Assembly: GCA_947630475.1 (NCBI GenBank)
Contig: CANRHR010000011.1
Coordinates: 1 to 64,000, forward strand
DNA length: 64,000 nt
Reading direction: 5' to 3'
From: an uncultured Clostridia bacterium
GTDB lineage: Bacteria; Bacillota; Clostridia; Lachnospirales; CAG-274
Part shown: in pieces, positions 8,776 through 16,483 of the stretch
How the letters are laid out: every line of letters starts with the position of its first letter
Numbering within the stretch: the first letter of the stretch is position 1
Translations under genes and position numbers: made by a program
The notes under the pieces: model-generated
What the model was told of the DNA's origin: nothing
Databases searched by the model: none
The model's input: only the letters and a program-made list of their open reading frames with translations

Positions 8776-9813
8776 ATGAGCAAAAGCAAATTGATAGGTA
8801 TATGTTCTTTGATGAGCATAACAATAGGTCTTGTAATATTTTCAAATGTTATGTTAAGCAGTACCCCCCCCCATTTATATTTGTATGAATTTAATAATTC
8901 TGAAAATCTTGTTTTTATAAAAAGATTGGGCAACGGTGACGCAAAACTATATGGCAATAACAAAATAGCTACATCTGTCGGTGGAAAGTTTACAATGATC
9001 GATTTTAAACAAAATAAACAGATATGCTATGAAGATGTACCGGTCAATTGGTTGGACATTGATGAAAGCAGCAATTCAATACTATATGCCAATTTTAACA
9101 ATCAGGTAGGCGTACTTACCCTTGATGAAAATATGAACATAACTAAAAATGATGTTATTTTTTCCAATGATGAGCTTGCAATTGACCCATCTATTACTAA
9201 GGTTAACGATACATACTATATAACCCTTACATTTATCAAAGGTAATGTAAACAATTCAGACCCAAATACAGAAAATGGCAGCTATGTCATTAAACTTTTT
9301 ACATCGAAAAATCTTCATGATTTTAACTACATAGGAGATATTGTTTCCGAGCAAAAAAATTTAGAAGATGTAGTATCGCTTTATTCTGATGGAAAATTTT
9401 ATATTTTCTACGAAGAAGAAGAAATAGATAAGGGAAATTCAAAACTTAAAGTAACCTATTCTTCCGATAAGGGTATAAGTTGGTCAAAATCTGTTGTGCT
9501 TTGTGATCTTGATGCAGATAATGAAATAGGCAATGTGATTGAAGATAAAGATGGATTCACTATGTATTTCAGCAGTGATGTTCTGTGCAAAGGAAAATCA
9601 TATAATGGGGCATCTATATTTATGAGCCGTTTTGACAAAAATTTTGTCCCTATTTTTGCAAACAAACAAATTTCATATTATAATGGTGCCCTCCTCTATG
9701 ATGTTATTCCTACTGATGATGGTGGACTTTTCCTTTATACTCAAAAATATCTTACAGAATCAAACCTTGTGCTTTCTCATTTCATTCGATCAAAAGATGA
9801 TTTTATAGATTAA
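8776..9813 (+). CDS. Membrane-anchored/exported sialidase-like beta-propeller protein, possibly phase-variable
   Basis: A 345-residue protein of unknown role. An N-terminal hydrophobic segment (residues about 5-26, basic KSK before it) is a signal peptide or anchor. The rest is beta-rich, with an Asp-box-like motif YSSDKGISWS near residue 235, as in BNR/sialidase or glycosidase five-bladed propeller proteins. I do not see a complete catalytic set, so it could be a binding protein. ATG 8776 has a clear AAGGAGAT site, unlike the in-frame TTG 8731. A run of nine C (8864-8872) lies about codons 30-33, just after the signal. The current length keeps the frame open; loss or gain of one base would truncate the protein to about 30-40 residues. 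Confidence 0.65.
   Translation: MSKSKLIGICSLMSITIGLVIFSNVMLSSTPPHLYLYEFNNSENLVFIKRLGNGDAKLYGNNKIATSVGGKFTMIDFKQNKQICYEDVPVNWLDIDESSNSILYANFNNQVGVLTLDENMNITKNDVIFSNDELAIDPSITKVNDTYYITLTFIKGNVNNSDPNTENGSYVIKLFTSKNLHDFNYIGDIVSEQKNLEDVVSLYSDGKFYIFYEEEEIDKGNSKLKVTYSSDKGISWSKSVVLCDLDADNEIGNVIEDKDGFTMYFSSDVLCKGKSYNGASIFMSRFDKNFVPIFANKQISYYNGALLYDVIPTDDGGLFLYTQKYLTESNLVLSHFIRSKDDFID
8864..8872 (+). repeat. C9 homopolymer in coding sequence
   Basis: Nine consecutive C in the propeller gene immediately after the signal/anchor segment. It encodes Thr-Pro-Pro with CCC codons that are otherwise rare here. It is a candidate contingency tract. Confidence 0.9.
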
Positions 9814-10132
9814 AATATCAGCAAATTATGTAAGAGCTAAAAATTTACTGATAGAATCGATACTATCCTCTCTACTGAGAATCACTCAATAAAATAAAAA
9901 AAAGTAAGGTTCAACTTTTGTGTTATAGTTAAGTTGCCAAAAAAAACAAAAAGTAGAACCTTACCGATTATTCTGTCACAAATCGAATATTTTTGCCTAT
10001 GTATAATTAAATAATTTATTTCAGTTTAAATTCTATTTTTGACCATTTTTATCATATCATTTTATTTTACAAATTTTCATTATGTTTTGTATTTATAACT
10101 CACACTAAATTTGTATATTTACATTTATACTA
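9814..10132. other. Intergenic region with imperfect inverted repeat; possible insertion-sequence remnant
   Basis: No intact gene. GTAAGGTTCAACTTTTG (from 9904) is mirrored by CAAAAAGTAGAACCTTAC (ending near 9964), an imperfect inverted repeat of about 17 bases. An open stretch from TTG 9934 to TAA 10014 (26 codons, PKKTKSRTLPIILSQIEY) looks like the start of a protein that then breaks down. This may be the decayed end of a transposase gene, but I cannot identify the family. The remainder is AT-rich without visible signals. Confidence 0.3.
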
Positions 10133-11223
10133 CTATAATAACTTTTTCAAAATAGGTATTTTCCTTAAAATTCCCACTATAAAACAGCACAATACAAATA
10201 TATAAAAACAATAAACTAAAGACGTAAGCACTTTATTGATAAGTAAACCATACAATCTATCATAAACTGAAAAATTAATTTGAATATTCATCATTAACTC
10301 ATGAATCAAATATACCCCAAACGTAAGACTACCTAAATACTTAATGATCCTCTGTAAGTAATTGGAAATAGAAAATTTTTCTACAATTTTTTTTACAATC
10401 ACATAAACAAATATGCTATGAACACAGGTAAAATTAGCTAAAAAATACTCTGGATCAGTGTTTATAAATCCTCCTGCACTTTTAGCTATGTACCATTTCA
10501 TCACACAACATATAACTATACCGAGAATACTTCCCCCCCCCCCATTAATACTGCAAGTTTTTTTATATTTTTTATTTCAAGTCTATATTCTAAAAAATAA
10601 CCAAGTAGGGGCCAAAATACAACATTATTCAATAACCAATCAGGTCTTGCATATCCGTTAAGGGAATACTGTCCTTTAAAGACGATGTACTCCACAACAG
10701 GAAGTATACTTTGAAAAAATATAAATAATGCAATCATATATAAAAAATGTGTAGTTTTAAGATTCCTTGCTAAAACTCTCAAAAATGGCAGCGAAATTAA
10801 AAACGCAATATAAGCATATATATACCAATATGAGAAAAAATGACAGTTAGAATATAATGTCACAAAAAAATCTTTAAAATTCAATGACTTAGGAGCCGGT
10901 GTCCAAAAAAGATATATACGAAAGTAATTGATGAATGAAAACGTAACCAACACAATCAACATCCTCAATATTCGTTTTTTAAATATTGAAACAATAGATT
11001 CATCTTTCCCATCCTTAAGAAGCAATACTCCCGAAATAATAAAGAAGAGAGGCACAGCAAACTTGCATATCACTGAAAGCGCCATACATACCCAAAATCC
11101 AAGGCTATTATAGGCGCAATTTACAAAAATTAAAAACCCTCTTTCACCAGTATGATTAAAAATTACAAGCAATATAGCAATTATACGCATAATTTCCAAA
11201 TACAAAATATTTCTTTTTTCCAT
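10133..11223 (-). pseudogene. Acyltransferase 3 family membrane protein, split by a G11 tract (phase-OFF state)
   Basis: Two adjacent frames encode one acyltransferase. The N-terminal part (11223-10516, 235 aa) starts MEKRNILYLEIMRIIAILL and has the family His in FNHTGERG, then many membrane helices. It ends abruptly at GGGEVFSV just after a run of eleven G. The C-terminal part (down to 10133) continues in another frame, and the frame is open back to the G tract: GGG codons, then SILGIVICC, VMKWYIAKSAGG and three further helices. A tract of 12 or 9 G would join them into one protein of about 363 residues, the usual family length. Such enzymes acetylate or otherwise acylate surface sugars. An 11-base tract at the break implies reversible phase variation rather than decay. 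GGAGTGG precedes ATG 11223. Last gene of the heptose operon. Confidence 0.85.
10533..10543 (-). repeat. G11 homopolymer (C11 on + strand) at the acyltransferase frame break
   Basis: Eleven consecutive G on the coding strand, spanning the end of an ATG codon, three GGG codons and the first base of GAA in the upstream frame. Downstream family-like sequence is in the frame reached with 9 or 12 G. Confidence 0.95.
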
Positions 11224-11312
11224 TTTTCCACTCCTTATTACTCTATATAATCTCAGTGGTAATATAAAAGAGTTATAACCCTGCCGAAAAAGCCAAAAGG
11301 CTTAATCGACAT

Positions 11313-11645
11313 TCACAGCGATATAAACACGGCACCTATGGCTATTGCGGCGACACCGAGAATCTTGCAAAGGGTTATTTTTTCGGATAATACAAAATGA
11401 GAAAGAAGCATTGTCCAAATATATGTCATTGAAGTTAAAGGAAGAACGACACTGTAATCCAACACTCTGAGAATATATATGTTAATCAATGCGGCAACAA
11501 GATAAAAAAATCCACCCAAATAAATGAAAGGGCTTTTAATATAGCCGAGCAAGCCCTCCGCCGTTGATGTACGCTTCAGAAAAAGAGATGCTGCAGAGCC
11601 GATCATTGTCATTGCCATAAGGATAAGAAGCTTAAAGGGGGTCAT
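11313..11645 (-). CDS. Small EamA/DMT-type membrane transporter, subunit 2
   Basis: A 110-residue protein with four hydrophobic helices, half the size of normal EamA transporters and like SMR or ArnE/ArnF subunits. Motifs include SVVLPLTSMTYIWTMLLSHF and the typical C-terminal ILGVAAIAIGAVFI. Its ATG (11645) overlaps the stop of the upstream EamA gene (ATGA overlap), with AGGAGGTG as ribosome site, so the two are translationally coupled and probably form a heterodimer. In ArnEF the pair flips undecaprenyl-phosphate-linked sugar. A similar flippase role is inferred from the operon, with a DPM1-like GT2 as its first gene. Confidence 0.7.
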   Translation of the reverse strand: MTPFKLLILMAMTMIGSAASLFLKRTSTAEGLLGYIKSPFIYLGGFFYLVAALINIYILRVLDYSVVLPLTSMTYIWTMLLSHFVLSEKITLCKILGVAAIAIGAVFISL

Positions 11646-11983
11646 TGGCTGTCACCTCCTGCGATTAATATAACCCCAAGGGAGATTACAACAACGCCGA
11701 TCACCTTTGTTACGGTAACGGCTTCTTTAAGGATGACAGCGGCAAGCACTATGCTGAGCACATAATTTAAGCTCAACACCGGCTGGAGAACCGAAAGCCT
11801 GCCGAAACGATATGCAAATATCATCAAAAGCGCCCCAAGGCCATAGCAGAAAAAACCTGCCAAAAGAAAAGCATACCCATACTGAGATGACAGTTTCCAC
11901 AAAAGCTGCCCAACGCAGGCAAAAACAGACGAAATCGCCATTATGCTTATACCTTTTATATTTTTTTTGATCGAGTTGAACAT
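11642..11983 (-). CDS. Small EamA/DMT-type membrane transporter, subunit 1
   Basis: A 113-residue, four-helix protein of the EamA family (LSLNYVLSIVLAAVILKE and VIGVVVISLGVILIAGG are typical). ATG 11983 is chosen over an in-frame TTG 12 bases upstream because GGAGG ends five bases before the ATG. It overlaps the second EamA subunit by 4 bases. The pair resembles the heterodimeric ArnE/ArnF design, where each subunit has four helices. Substrate is unknown; a lipid-linked sugar or a polyprenyl-phosphate carrier is the most likely given the location. Confidence 0.7.
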   Translation of the reverse strand: MFNSIKKNIKGISIMAISSVFACVGQLLWKLSSQYGYAFLLAGFFCYGLGALLMIFAYRFGRLSVLQPVLSLNYVLSIVLAAVILKEAVTVTKVIGVVVISLGVILIAGGDSQ

Positions 11984-12058
11984 ATTTTCCTCCAAGGATC
12001 ATTTGCAAAGCAAAAGTGATATTAGGCTGCCAAAAAGCCTCTGTTTAATCGGTCAAGA

Positions 12059-12712
12059 TCAGCCGAAGAAATTATCTTCAAGCATCATACACCACAAGTG
12101 ATATATCGGCAGATGAAATTCTTGTATTTTATATGTTTCATTTTCCGGAACAATCACAGCCGCATCACAGAGAGGTGCAAGCTTTCCGCCGTCTTTTCCC
12201 GTCAAGCCGATAACTCGCAGTCCCATAGCTTTTGCGGTAACAGCTGCATTAAGTATGTTTTCGCTGTTTCCCGATGTTGTTATCCCAATAAAAACATCGT
12301 TCGGCTTTCCCATGCCAAGCACCTGCTGTGCATAAACGGCATCTGCCGCAGCGTCATTTGTGTAGGCGCTAATCAAAGCTGTACTGCAAGTTAAGGACAC
12401 GGCTGTGAGAGGGCTTTCTAAAATGCCGCTTAAATATTGCCCTCTTTTAGGATCTGTCTGCACAAGCTTTTGCTCAAGGCTTTTATCTATAGGACGTGGA
12501 AGTTTGAAACTTTTCATAAGCTCTCCGACAATATGCTCACTATCAGCGCAAGAACCGCCGTTGCCGGCGATGATAAGTTTGCCGCCATTAAGATAGCAAT
12601 CTTTCATGATAAGGTATGCATTTTCTATACCGTCGGATATTGTTTCAAGCTTATTATATCTTTTAATAAAATCGGCGATAAATTCGCTCTCTTTATTGTT
12701 TAATCTGCCCAT
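12059..12712 (-). CDS. gmhA: D-sedoheptulose-7-phosphate isomerase (GmhA)
   Basis: Should convert sedoheptulose 7-phosphate into D-glycero-D-manno-heptose 7-phosphate, the first step of NDP-heptose synthesis. It has a SIS domain with phosphate-binding GNGGSCADSEHIVGEL (about residues 50-65), TTSGNSENILNA, and the C-terminal QEFHLPIYHLWCMMLED with the Glu and His of the active site. The length (217) is slightly longer than E. coli GmhA. It directly follows the HddC-GmhB fusion with 2 bases between them. With HddA and HddC-GmhB the whole GDP-heptose route is present in one operon. Confidence 0.9.
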   Translation of the reverse strand: MGRLNNKESEFIADFIKRYNKLETISDGIENAYLIMKDCYLNGGKLIIAGNGGSCADSEHIVGELMKSFKLPRPIDKSLEQKLVQTDPKRGQYLSGILESPLTAVSLTCSTALISAYTNDAAADAVYAQQVLGMGKPNDVFIGITTSGNSENILNAAVTAKAMGLRVIGLTGKDGGKLAPLCDAAVIVPENETYKIQEFHLPIYHLWCMMLEDNFFG

Positions 12713-12714
12713 AT

Positions 12715-14022
12715 TTATTTTTCTCCCTTTTTTGATAAAAAATCCGAAATAAAGTCATATAATGTTGCTGCGGAAAAATCTTGCCCTAAGTTTTCATTCG
12801 AGCCTATAAGAGCAGTGCGGCAGCCTGCGGCTTTTCCCGCTTTTATGTCGTTTTCGCCGTCACCTGCCATAACTGAATTTTCAAGGCTGATGTTAAGCTC
12901 CTCTGCGGCTTTAAGCAGCATACCTGCTTTTGGCTTTCTACATTCACATTCAATCTTGTATTCGGGGCGTTCTCCCTCATATCCTTTGTGGGGGTGATGT
13001 GGGCAAAAATATATTCTGTCAAGATATGCTCCCTCAAACCCAAGCAAAGTCTCAAGCTTGTTGTGAATAGCATCAAGCTCGTCAAAAGTGACTTCTCCCC
13101 TTGCGATTACAGGCTGATTTGTGACAACAACTGCAAGATAACCTGAATCATTTATAAGCTTGATCGCTTTTGCCGCATCATCAATAAGTTCAAGGTCATC
13201 TATGTTTGTCAAAAACCCTACATACTTGTTTATTGTGCCATCTCTATCGAGGAATATTGCCTTTTGTGGATTGTCCATATTTTTGGCTGTTATTATCCCC
13301 TCTTCAAGATCTTTGCTAACTGCTGCATACCTTTCGGGAGTGCCCATATCTTTTATGTATTCGGGGCTGTCATAAGCAAACAATTTTCCGTTGCCTGCAA
13401 GGGGTTTGAGTATCTGCCGATCAAGGTCTACCTTCGGAGTGGGCGGCCTTTGGCTGAGAAGAGATGGTGAAAGAATGTGTATACCTGCGTTAACACGGTT
13501 TTTGTAAAATTTCGGTCTTGGCTCCTCTTTTGTAAGCCAATTTGTTACGCAGCAGCCTGCATCGGTTTCTATAAGGGCGCTGTCATAAGGGTGAGCGTTT
13601 GGATGGGTGAGTATAGAAGCAAGCCCTCCTTTTTGGCGATGAAAATCTATAAAGCGCCTAAAACTAATGTTAAAAAGAGAATCTGCATTGAGAAGCAAAA
13701 AATCTTCATCAAGCTTATCTTTTATTTCGTAAAGAGCACCTGCGTTTCCAAGCGGCTCTTTTTCAAAATAATATTCTATATTTACACCGAATGGCTGCCC
13801 TGTGGCGGGAGATATTCCCGAACCGTTGCCGAAATAATCTGTTATAACATTTCCCAAGTGGCTTACGGTAATGATAATATCCCTTATGCCCTGCTGTTTT
13901 AAATTGTTTATCTCACGTTCCAAAACAGGTATATTGCCTATGGATATCATAGGTTTTGGGATATCCGAAGCAATTTTGGATATTCTGCTGCCTTTGCCGC
14001 CTGCCATTATCACAGCTTTCAT
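12715..14022 (-). CDS. hddC-gmhB: Bifunctional heptose-1-phosphate guanylyltransferase / heptose bisphosphate phosphatase (HddC-GmhB fusion)
   Basis: A 435-residue fusion. Residues 1-235 are a nucleotidyltransferase (AVIMAGGKGSRISKIASDIP at the N-terminus, the KP of PKPM, LNADSLFN metal site) that by context transfers GMP to heptose 1-phosphate. Residues about 252-435 are a GmhB-type HAD phosphatase (FLDRDGTINKYVG with the nucleophile and acid Asp; CPHHP and CECRKPK, the GmhB zinc loop; GDGENDIKAG) that removes the 7-phosphate from heptose bisphosphate. GDP as the nucleotide is inferred from HddA and the neighbouring GDP-mannose dehydratase relative. The start codon lies just after the stop of the cupin gene, with GGAGG inside that gene. 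Confidence 0.88.
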   Translation of the reverse strand: MKAVIMAGGKGSRISKIASDIPKPMISIGNIPVLEREINNLKQQGIRDIIITVSHLGNVITDYFGNGSGISPATGQPFGVNIEYYFEKEPLGNAGALYEIKDKLDEDFLLLNADSLFNISFRRFIDFHRQKGGLASILTHPNAHPYDSALIETDAGCCVTNWLTKEEPRPKFYKNRVNAGIHILSPSLLSQRPPTPKVDLDRQILKPLAGNGKLFAYDSPEYIKDMGTPERYAAVSKDLEEGIITAKNMDNPQKAIFLDRDGTINKYVGFLTNIDDLELIDDAAKAIKLINDSGYLAVVVTNQPVIARGEVTFDELDAIHNKLETLLGFEGAYLDRIYFCPHHPHKGYEGERPEYKIECECRKPKAGMLLKAAEELNISLENSVMAGDGENDIKAGKAAGCRTALIGSNENLGQDFSAATLYDFISDFLSKKGEK

Positions 14023-14024
14023 GC

Positions 14025-14405
14025 CTATGCTTCCGCCTCCTCGTTTGGTGTATACATATCCATTGCACCGCCGTCAAGCTCCACCCCAAGGCTATACATA
14101 CTAACAAGCAGGCAGTCTTCCGGATAATCAAAATCATGTATAACACAAGGGGGTATCCTAAAAAAATCCCCTTGTGAAAAACGTTCCCTTTGCTCCTTGC
14201 CGTCTTTGCGTGCGGTCACAACACAACAGCCTTTCACAACATAAAATGCCTCGGTGTTAAGCCTGTGAAAGTGACCGCCTCTGAACACCCCTTTGTGAGA
14301 TGTAATCACGTTGACCTGAGAATATCCCCTGCGAACAAGCTGAGTAAGGTCACCTCTTTCATCGGAAAATGTAAAATCGGGTTTTAATTTTTCTATAAGT
14401 TCCAT
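14025..14405 (-). CDS. Single-domain cupin, putative nucleotide-sugar epimerase/isomerase (WxcM/FdtA-like)
   Basis: A 126-residue cupin. Metal/substrate His residues are in GGHFHRLNTEAFYVVKG and the second cupin motif is near GDFFRIPPCVIHDFDY. The DERGDLTQL opening is typical of sugar 3,4-ketoisomerases and RmlC-related cupins. It sits between a GDP-sugar 4,6-dehydratase and the guanylyltransferase fusion, so it likely epimerises or isomerises the GDP-4-keto-6-deoxy-heptose made by the dehydratase. Length is closer to FdtA/WxcM single domains than to RmlC (about 180). The exact reaction cannot be decided from sequence. Confidence 0.65.
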   Translation of the reverse strand: MELIEKLKPDFTFSDERGDLTQLVRRGYSQVNVITSHKGVFRGGHFHRLNTEAFYVVKGCCVVTARKDGKEQRERFSQGDFFRIPPCVIHDFDYPEDCLLVSMYSLGVELDGGAMDMYTPNEEAEA

Positions 14406-14420
14406 AAGACTAATCCCCCG

Positions 14421-15452
14421 TTATCTTGTCAAAAAGCTGCCTTTTTTAACTCTTTCTCTCCAGTAATTAAGAAGATCTTCCATTGTTTGCTCATAGGAAA
14501 TAACGGGTTTCCAGCCTGTATGCTGCATAAACTTGCGGCAGTCAGGCACTTGCAGATCGGCATCTATGGGACGCAGTCTGCTTGGATCTGTTACTATCTT
14601 GATCTCATCTTTTTTGGTCGACATAGAAATAAGTGTATTTAAAGTGTCGGCAACTTCACAAGTATACGTACCACCAATATTATAGTATTCTCCCGCTACG
14701 GGGTTGATTGTTACAAGCATATAATATGCCCTCACGGCGTCACGCACATCGGCATATGTTCTGAGAGATTTAAGGTTTCCCACCTTTACCTCGGGAGGGA
14801 TAAGCCCTGCTTCAATCATCGCTATTTGCTTTGCAAAGGTTGATTCATGGAATACATCGCCTCTTCTTGGCCCTGTGTGGGTGAACATACGGGTTGTCAT
14901 AACTGTCATTGAGTAAGCTTCTGCATAATACCTGCCAAGAAGATCCGTACCAACCTTTGATATGGCATAAGGTGATGCCGGATGGAATGAACATTCTTCG
15001 TGTATTCCGGTTTCGGGCTTTTTATCAGGAGGTATTTTACCAAACACCTCGGAAGAAGCGCACACATGAATCACAGGAGAATAAGAACTGTCATTTTCTT
15101 TTTCAAGCCTTATCGCCTCAAGCAGACGACAAGTGCCAAGGATATTTGTGTTGAGAGTGTCTATCGGCGCAGTAAAGCTTGTGAGGGGATAACTTTGAGC
15201 AGCCAAGTGAAAAACGTAATCGGGCTTTATGCTCTGTATAACTTTTATAAGGGATATTTCATCGTTAAGATCCGCATATTCAAAGAAAAGCCTGTCGCCA
15301 CTGTTAACCCTTTCAAGAAGATGCTCCACATTATCCAACGGGCTTCTCCACCTGCATACACCGTATATATCCCAATCGGTGTTTTCAAGCAGAAAATCAC
15401 AAAGGTGCGAACCTACCATCCCTGTTATTCCTGTTATCAATGCTTTTTTCAT
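14421..15452 (-). CDS. GDP-mannose 4,6-dehydratase family enzyme (likely acts on GDP-heptose)
   Basis: A 343-residue extended SDR. NAD-binding motif ITGITGMVGSHLCDFLL is at the N-terminus, FHLAAQSYPLTSF is the GMD-type loop, SSEVFGKIP contributes the catalytic Ser/Glu, YAISKVGTDLL has the catalytic Tyr-Lys, and THTGPRRGDVF is the family GDP-sugar signature. It should convert a GDP-sugar into its 4-keto-6-deoxy form. The operon makes GDP-D-glycero-D-manno-heptose rather than GDP-mannose, so a GDP-heptose 4,6-dehydratase, like DmhA or the Campylobacter heptose dehydratases, is the better guess. GDP-mannose remains possible. Downstream: cupin; upstream: HddA. Confidence 0.8.
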   Translation of the reverse strand: MKKALITGITGMVGSHLCDFLLENTDWDIYGVCRWRSPLDNVEHLLERVNSGDRLFFEYADLNDEISLIKVIQSIKPDYVFHLAAQSYPLTSFTAPIDTLNTNILGTCRLLEAIRLEKENDSSYSPVIHVCASSEVFGKIPPDKKPETGIHEECSFHPASPYAISKVGTDLLGRYYAEAYSMTVMTTRMFTHTGPRRGDVFHESTFAKQIAMIEAGLIPPEVKVGNLKSLRTYADVRDAVRAYYMLVTINPVAGEYYNIGGTYTCEVADTLNTLISMSTKKDEIKIVTDPSRLRPIDADLQVPDCRKFMQHTGWKPVISYEQTMEDLLNYWRERVKKGSFLTR

Positions 15453-16471
15453 TTTTTTACCTCCATATCATTTGCCTCTGACGGCTCATAATTTTCCGCT
15501 TGATAGTAAATGACTTTTGTTCCCATATTTTCAAATTCAAACGGAATCAAAAGATAATCTTTAAGCGCTTTCCTTACGGCAGATCGATTTTCCTTTTTGA
15601 CATAAAACAGTAAAAAACCGCCTCCACCTGCGCCAAGCAGCTTTCCGCCAATCGCACCTGCATCTTTCGCCTTTTGATAAATCATATCGATGGAATCATT
15701 GGATATTTTGCTTGTTATGCTGCGCTTAAGCTGCCAAGTGTAATCAAGAAGTTTGCCAAATTCGTCCAATGATGAATTTGAAACAAGTATCTTGTGGGCT
15801 TCGTCAACAAGCTGGTGAATCTCTTTAAGCTGAGACAGCCTGTCTTTTATGCTTTGCTCCTGCTTTTTTGCAATTTGGGAGGAAATACGAGAAAATCCCG
15901 TAAAAAACATCATAAGGTTATCGTTGAGCATTTGCTTGCGCTCGTGAGAGATAACGATAGGGCTGACGTTGTAGCCATCTGCATTAAAATCAATCCTGTT
16001 GAGCCCCCCCCACGCCGCTGCAATCTGATCTTGTATTCCGCCGCTTTCCGCACAGAGCACACGCTCAAGATATATTGCATCATCGGCAAGCTTTCTTTTG
16101 TCTACATATTTGCCCTTGAGAGCATAAAAAGCATTAAGCATACCCACGGCAAACGAACTGCTTGTGCCAAGCCCCGAACGTGCAGGAAGATCGGCTTCAT
16201 AATCTATCCTAAGTTCGTGCATATCCAAATAAAGCATAGCGTTTCTCACAGCAGGATGTTCTATTTCGTCTATTGTTTTAACTCTTTCAACTTTGCTATA
16301 AGTGATCTGATTTGTGTACTCAAAAAAACGTGGCAGATGTCCAACCGACACCATACAATATTTATCAAATGTTGTGGAGATAACACTTCCGCCGTGCTCT
16401 TTGTAATAGCCGGGGTAATCTGTGCCGCCGCCGAAAAATGACATACGAAACGGTGTTTGTGTAATTATCAT
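15449..16471 (-). CDS. hddA: D-glycero-D-manno-heptose 7-phosphate 1-kinase (HddA, GHMP family)
   Basis: A 340-residue GHMP kinase. Motif 1 is at the N-terminus (TPFRMSFFGGGTDYPGYY), the ATP loop is ADLPARSGLGTSSSFAVG (about residues 94-111), and motif 3 is GAIGGKLLGAGGGGFLLFY. It should phosphorylate C1 of heptose 7-phosphate before GmhB and HddC act. The conserved QDQIAAAWGGLNRID segment is encoded with TGG GGG GGG CTC, making a G8 run (16014-16021). Its 3' end overlaps the dehydratase start by 4 bases. A ribosome site (GGAGGAAAAA) precedes the ATG. Confidence 0.9.
   Translation of the reverse strand: MIITQTPFRMSFFGGGTDYPGYYKEHGGSVISTTFDKYCMVSVGHLPRFFEYTNQITYSKVERVKTIDEIEHPAVRNAMLYLDMHELRIDYEADLPARSGLGTSSSFAVGMLNAFYALKGKYVDKRKLADDAIYLERVLCAESGGIQDQIAAAWGGLNRIDFNADGYNVSPIVISHERKQMLNDNLMMFFTGFSRISSQIAKKQEQSIKDRLSQLKEIHQLVDEAHKILVSNSSLDEFGKLLDYTWQLKRSITSKISNDSIDMIYQKAKDAGAIGGKLLGAGGGGFLLFYVKKENRSAVRKALKDYLLIPFEFENMGTKVIYYQAENYEPSEANDMEVKK
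16014..16021 (-). repeat. G8 homopolymer (C8 on + strand) within hddA
   Basis: Eight G on the coding strand at the conserved WGG motif of HddA. The frame is currently intact. GGG codons are uncommon in this window, where GGC and GGA dominate, so the tract may be maintained. Confidence 0.9.
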
Positions 16472-16483
16472 TATTTTTCCTCC

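Noticed and set aside
10458-10661. 67-codon + strand frame across the poly-C tract
   Set aside because: Antisense to the acyltransferase; the protein reads as a shadow of its membrane helices.
15794-16441. Long open frame on the + strand opposite hddA (215 codons)
   Set aside because: It is the mirror of hddA, whose family motifs are clear. No ribosome site and no recognisable protein features.
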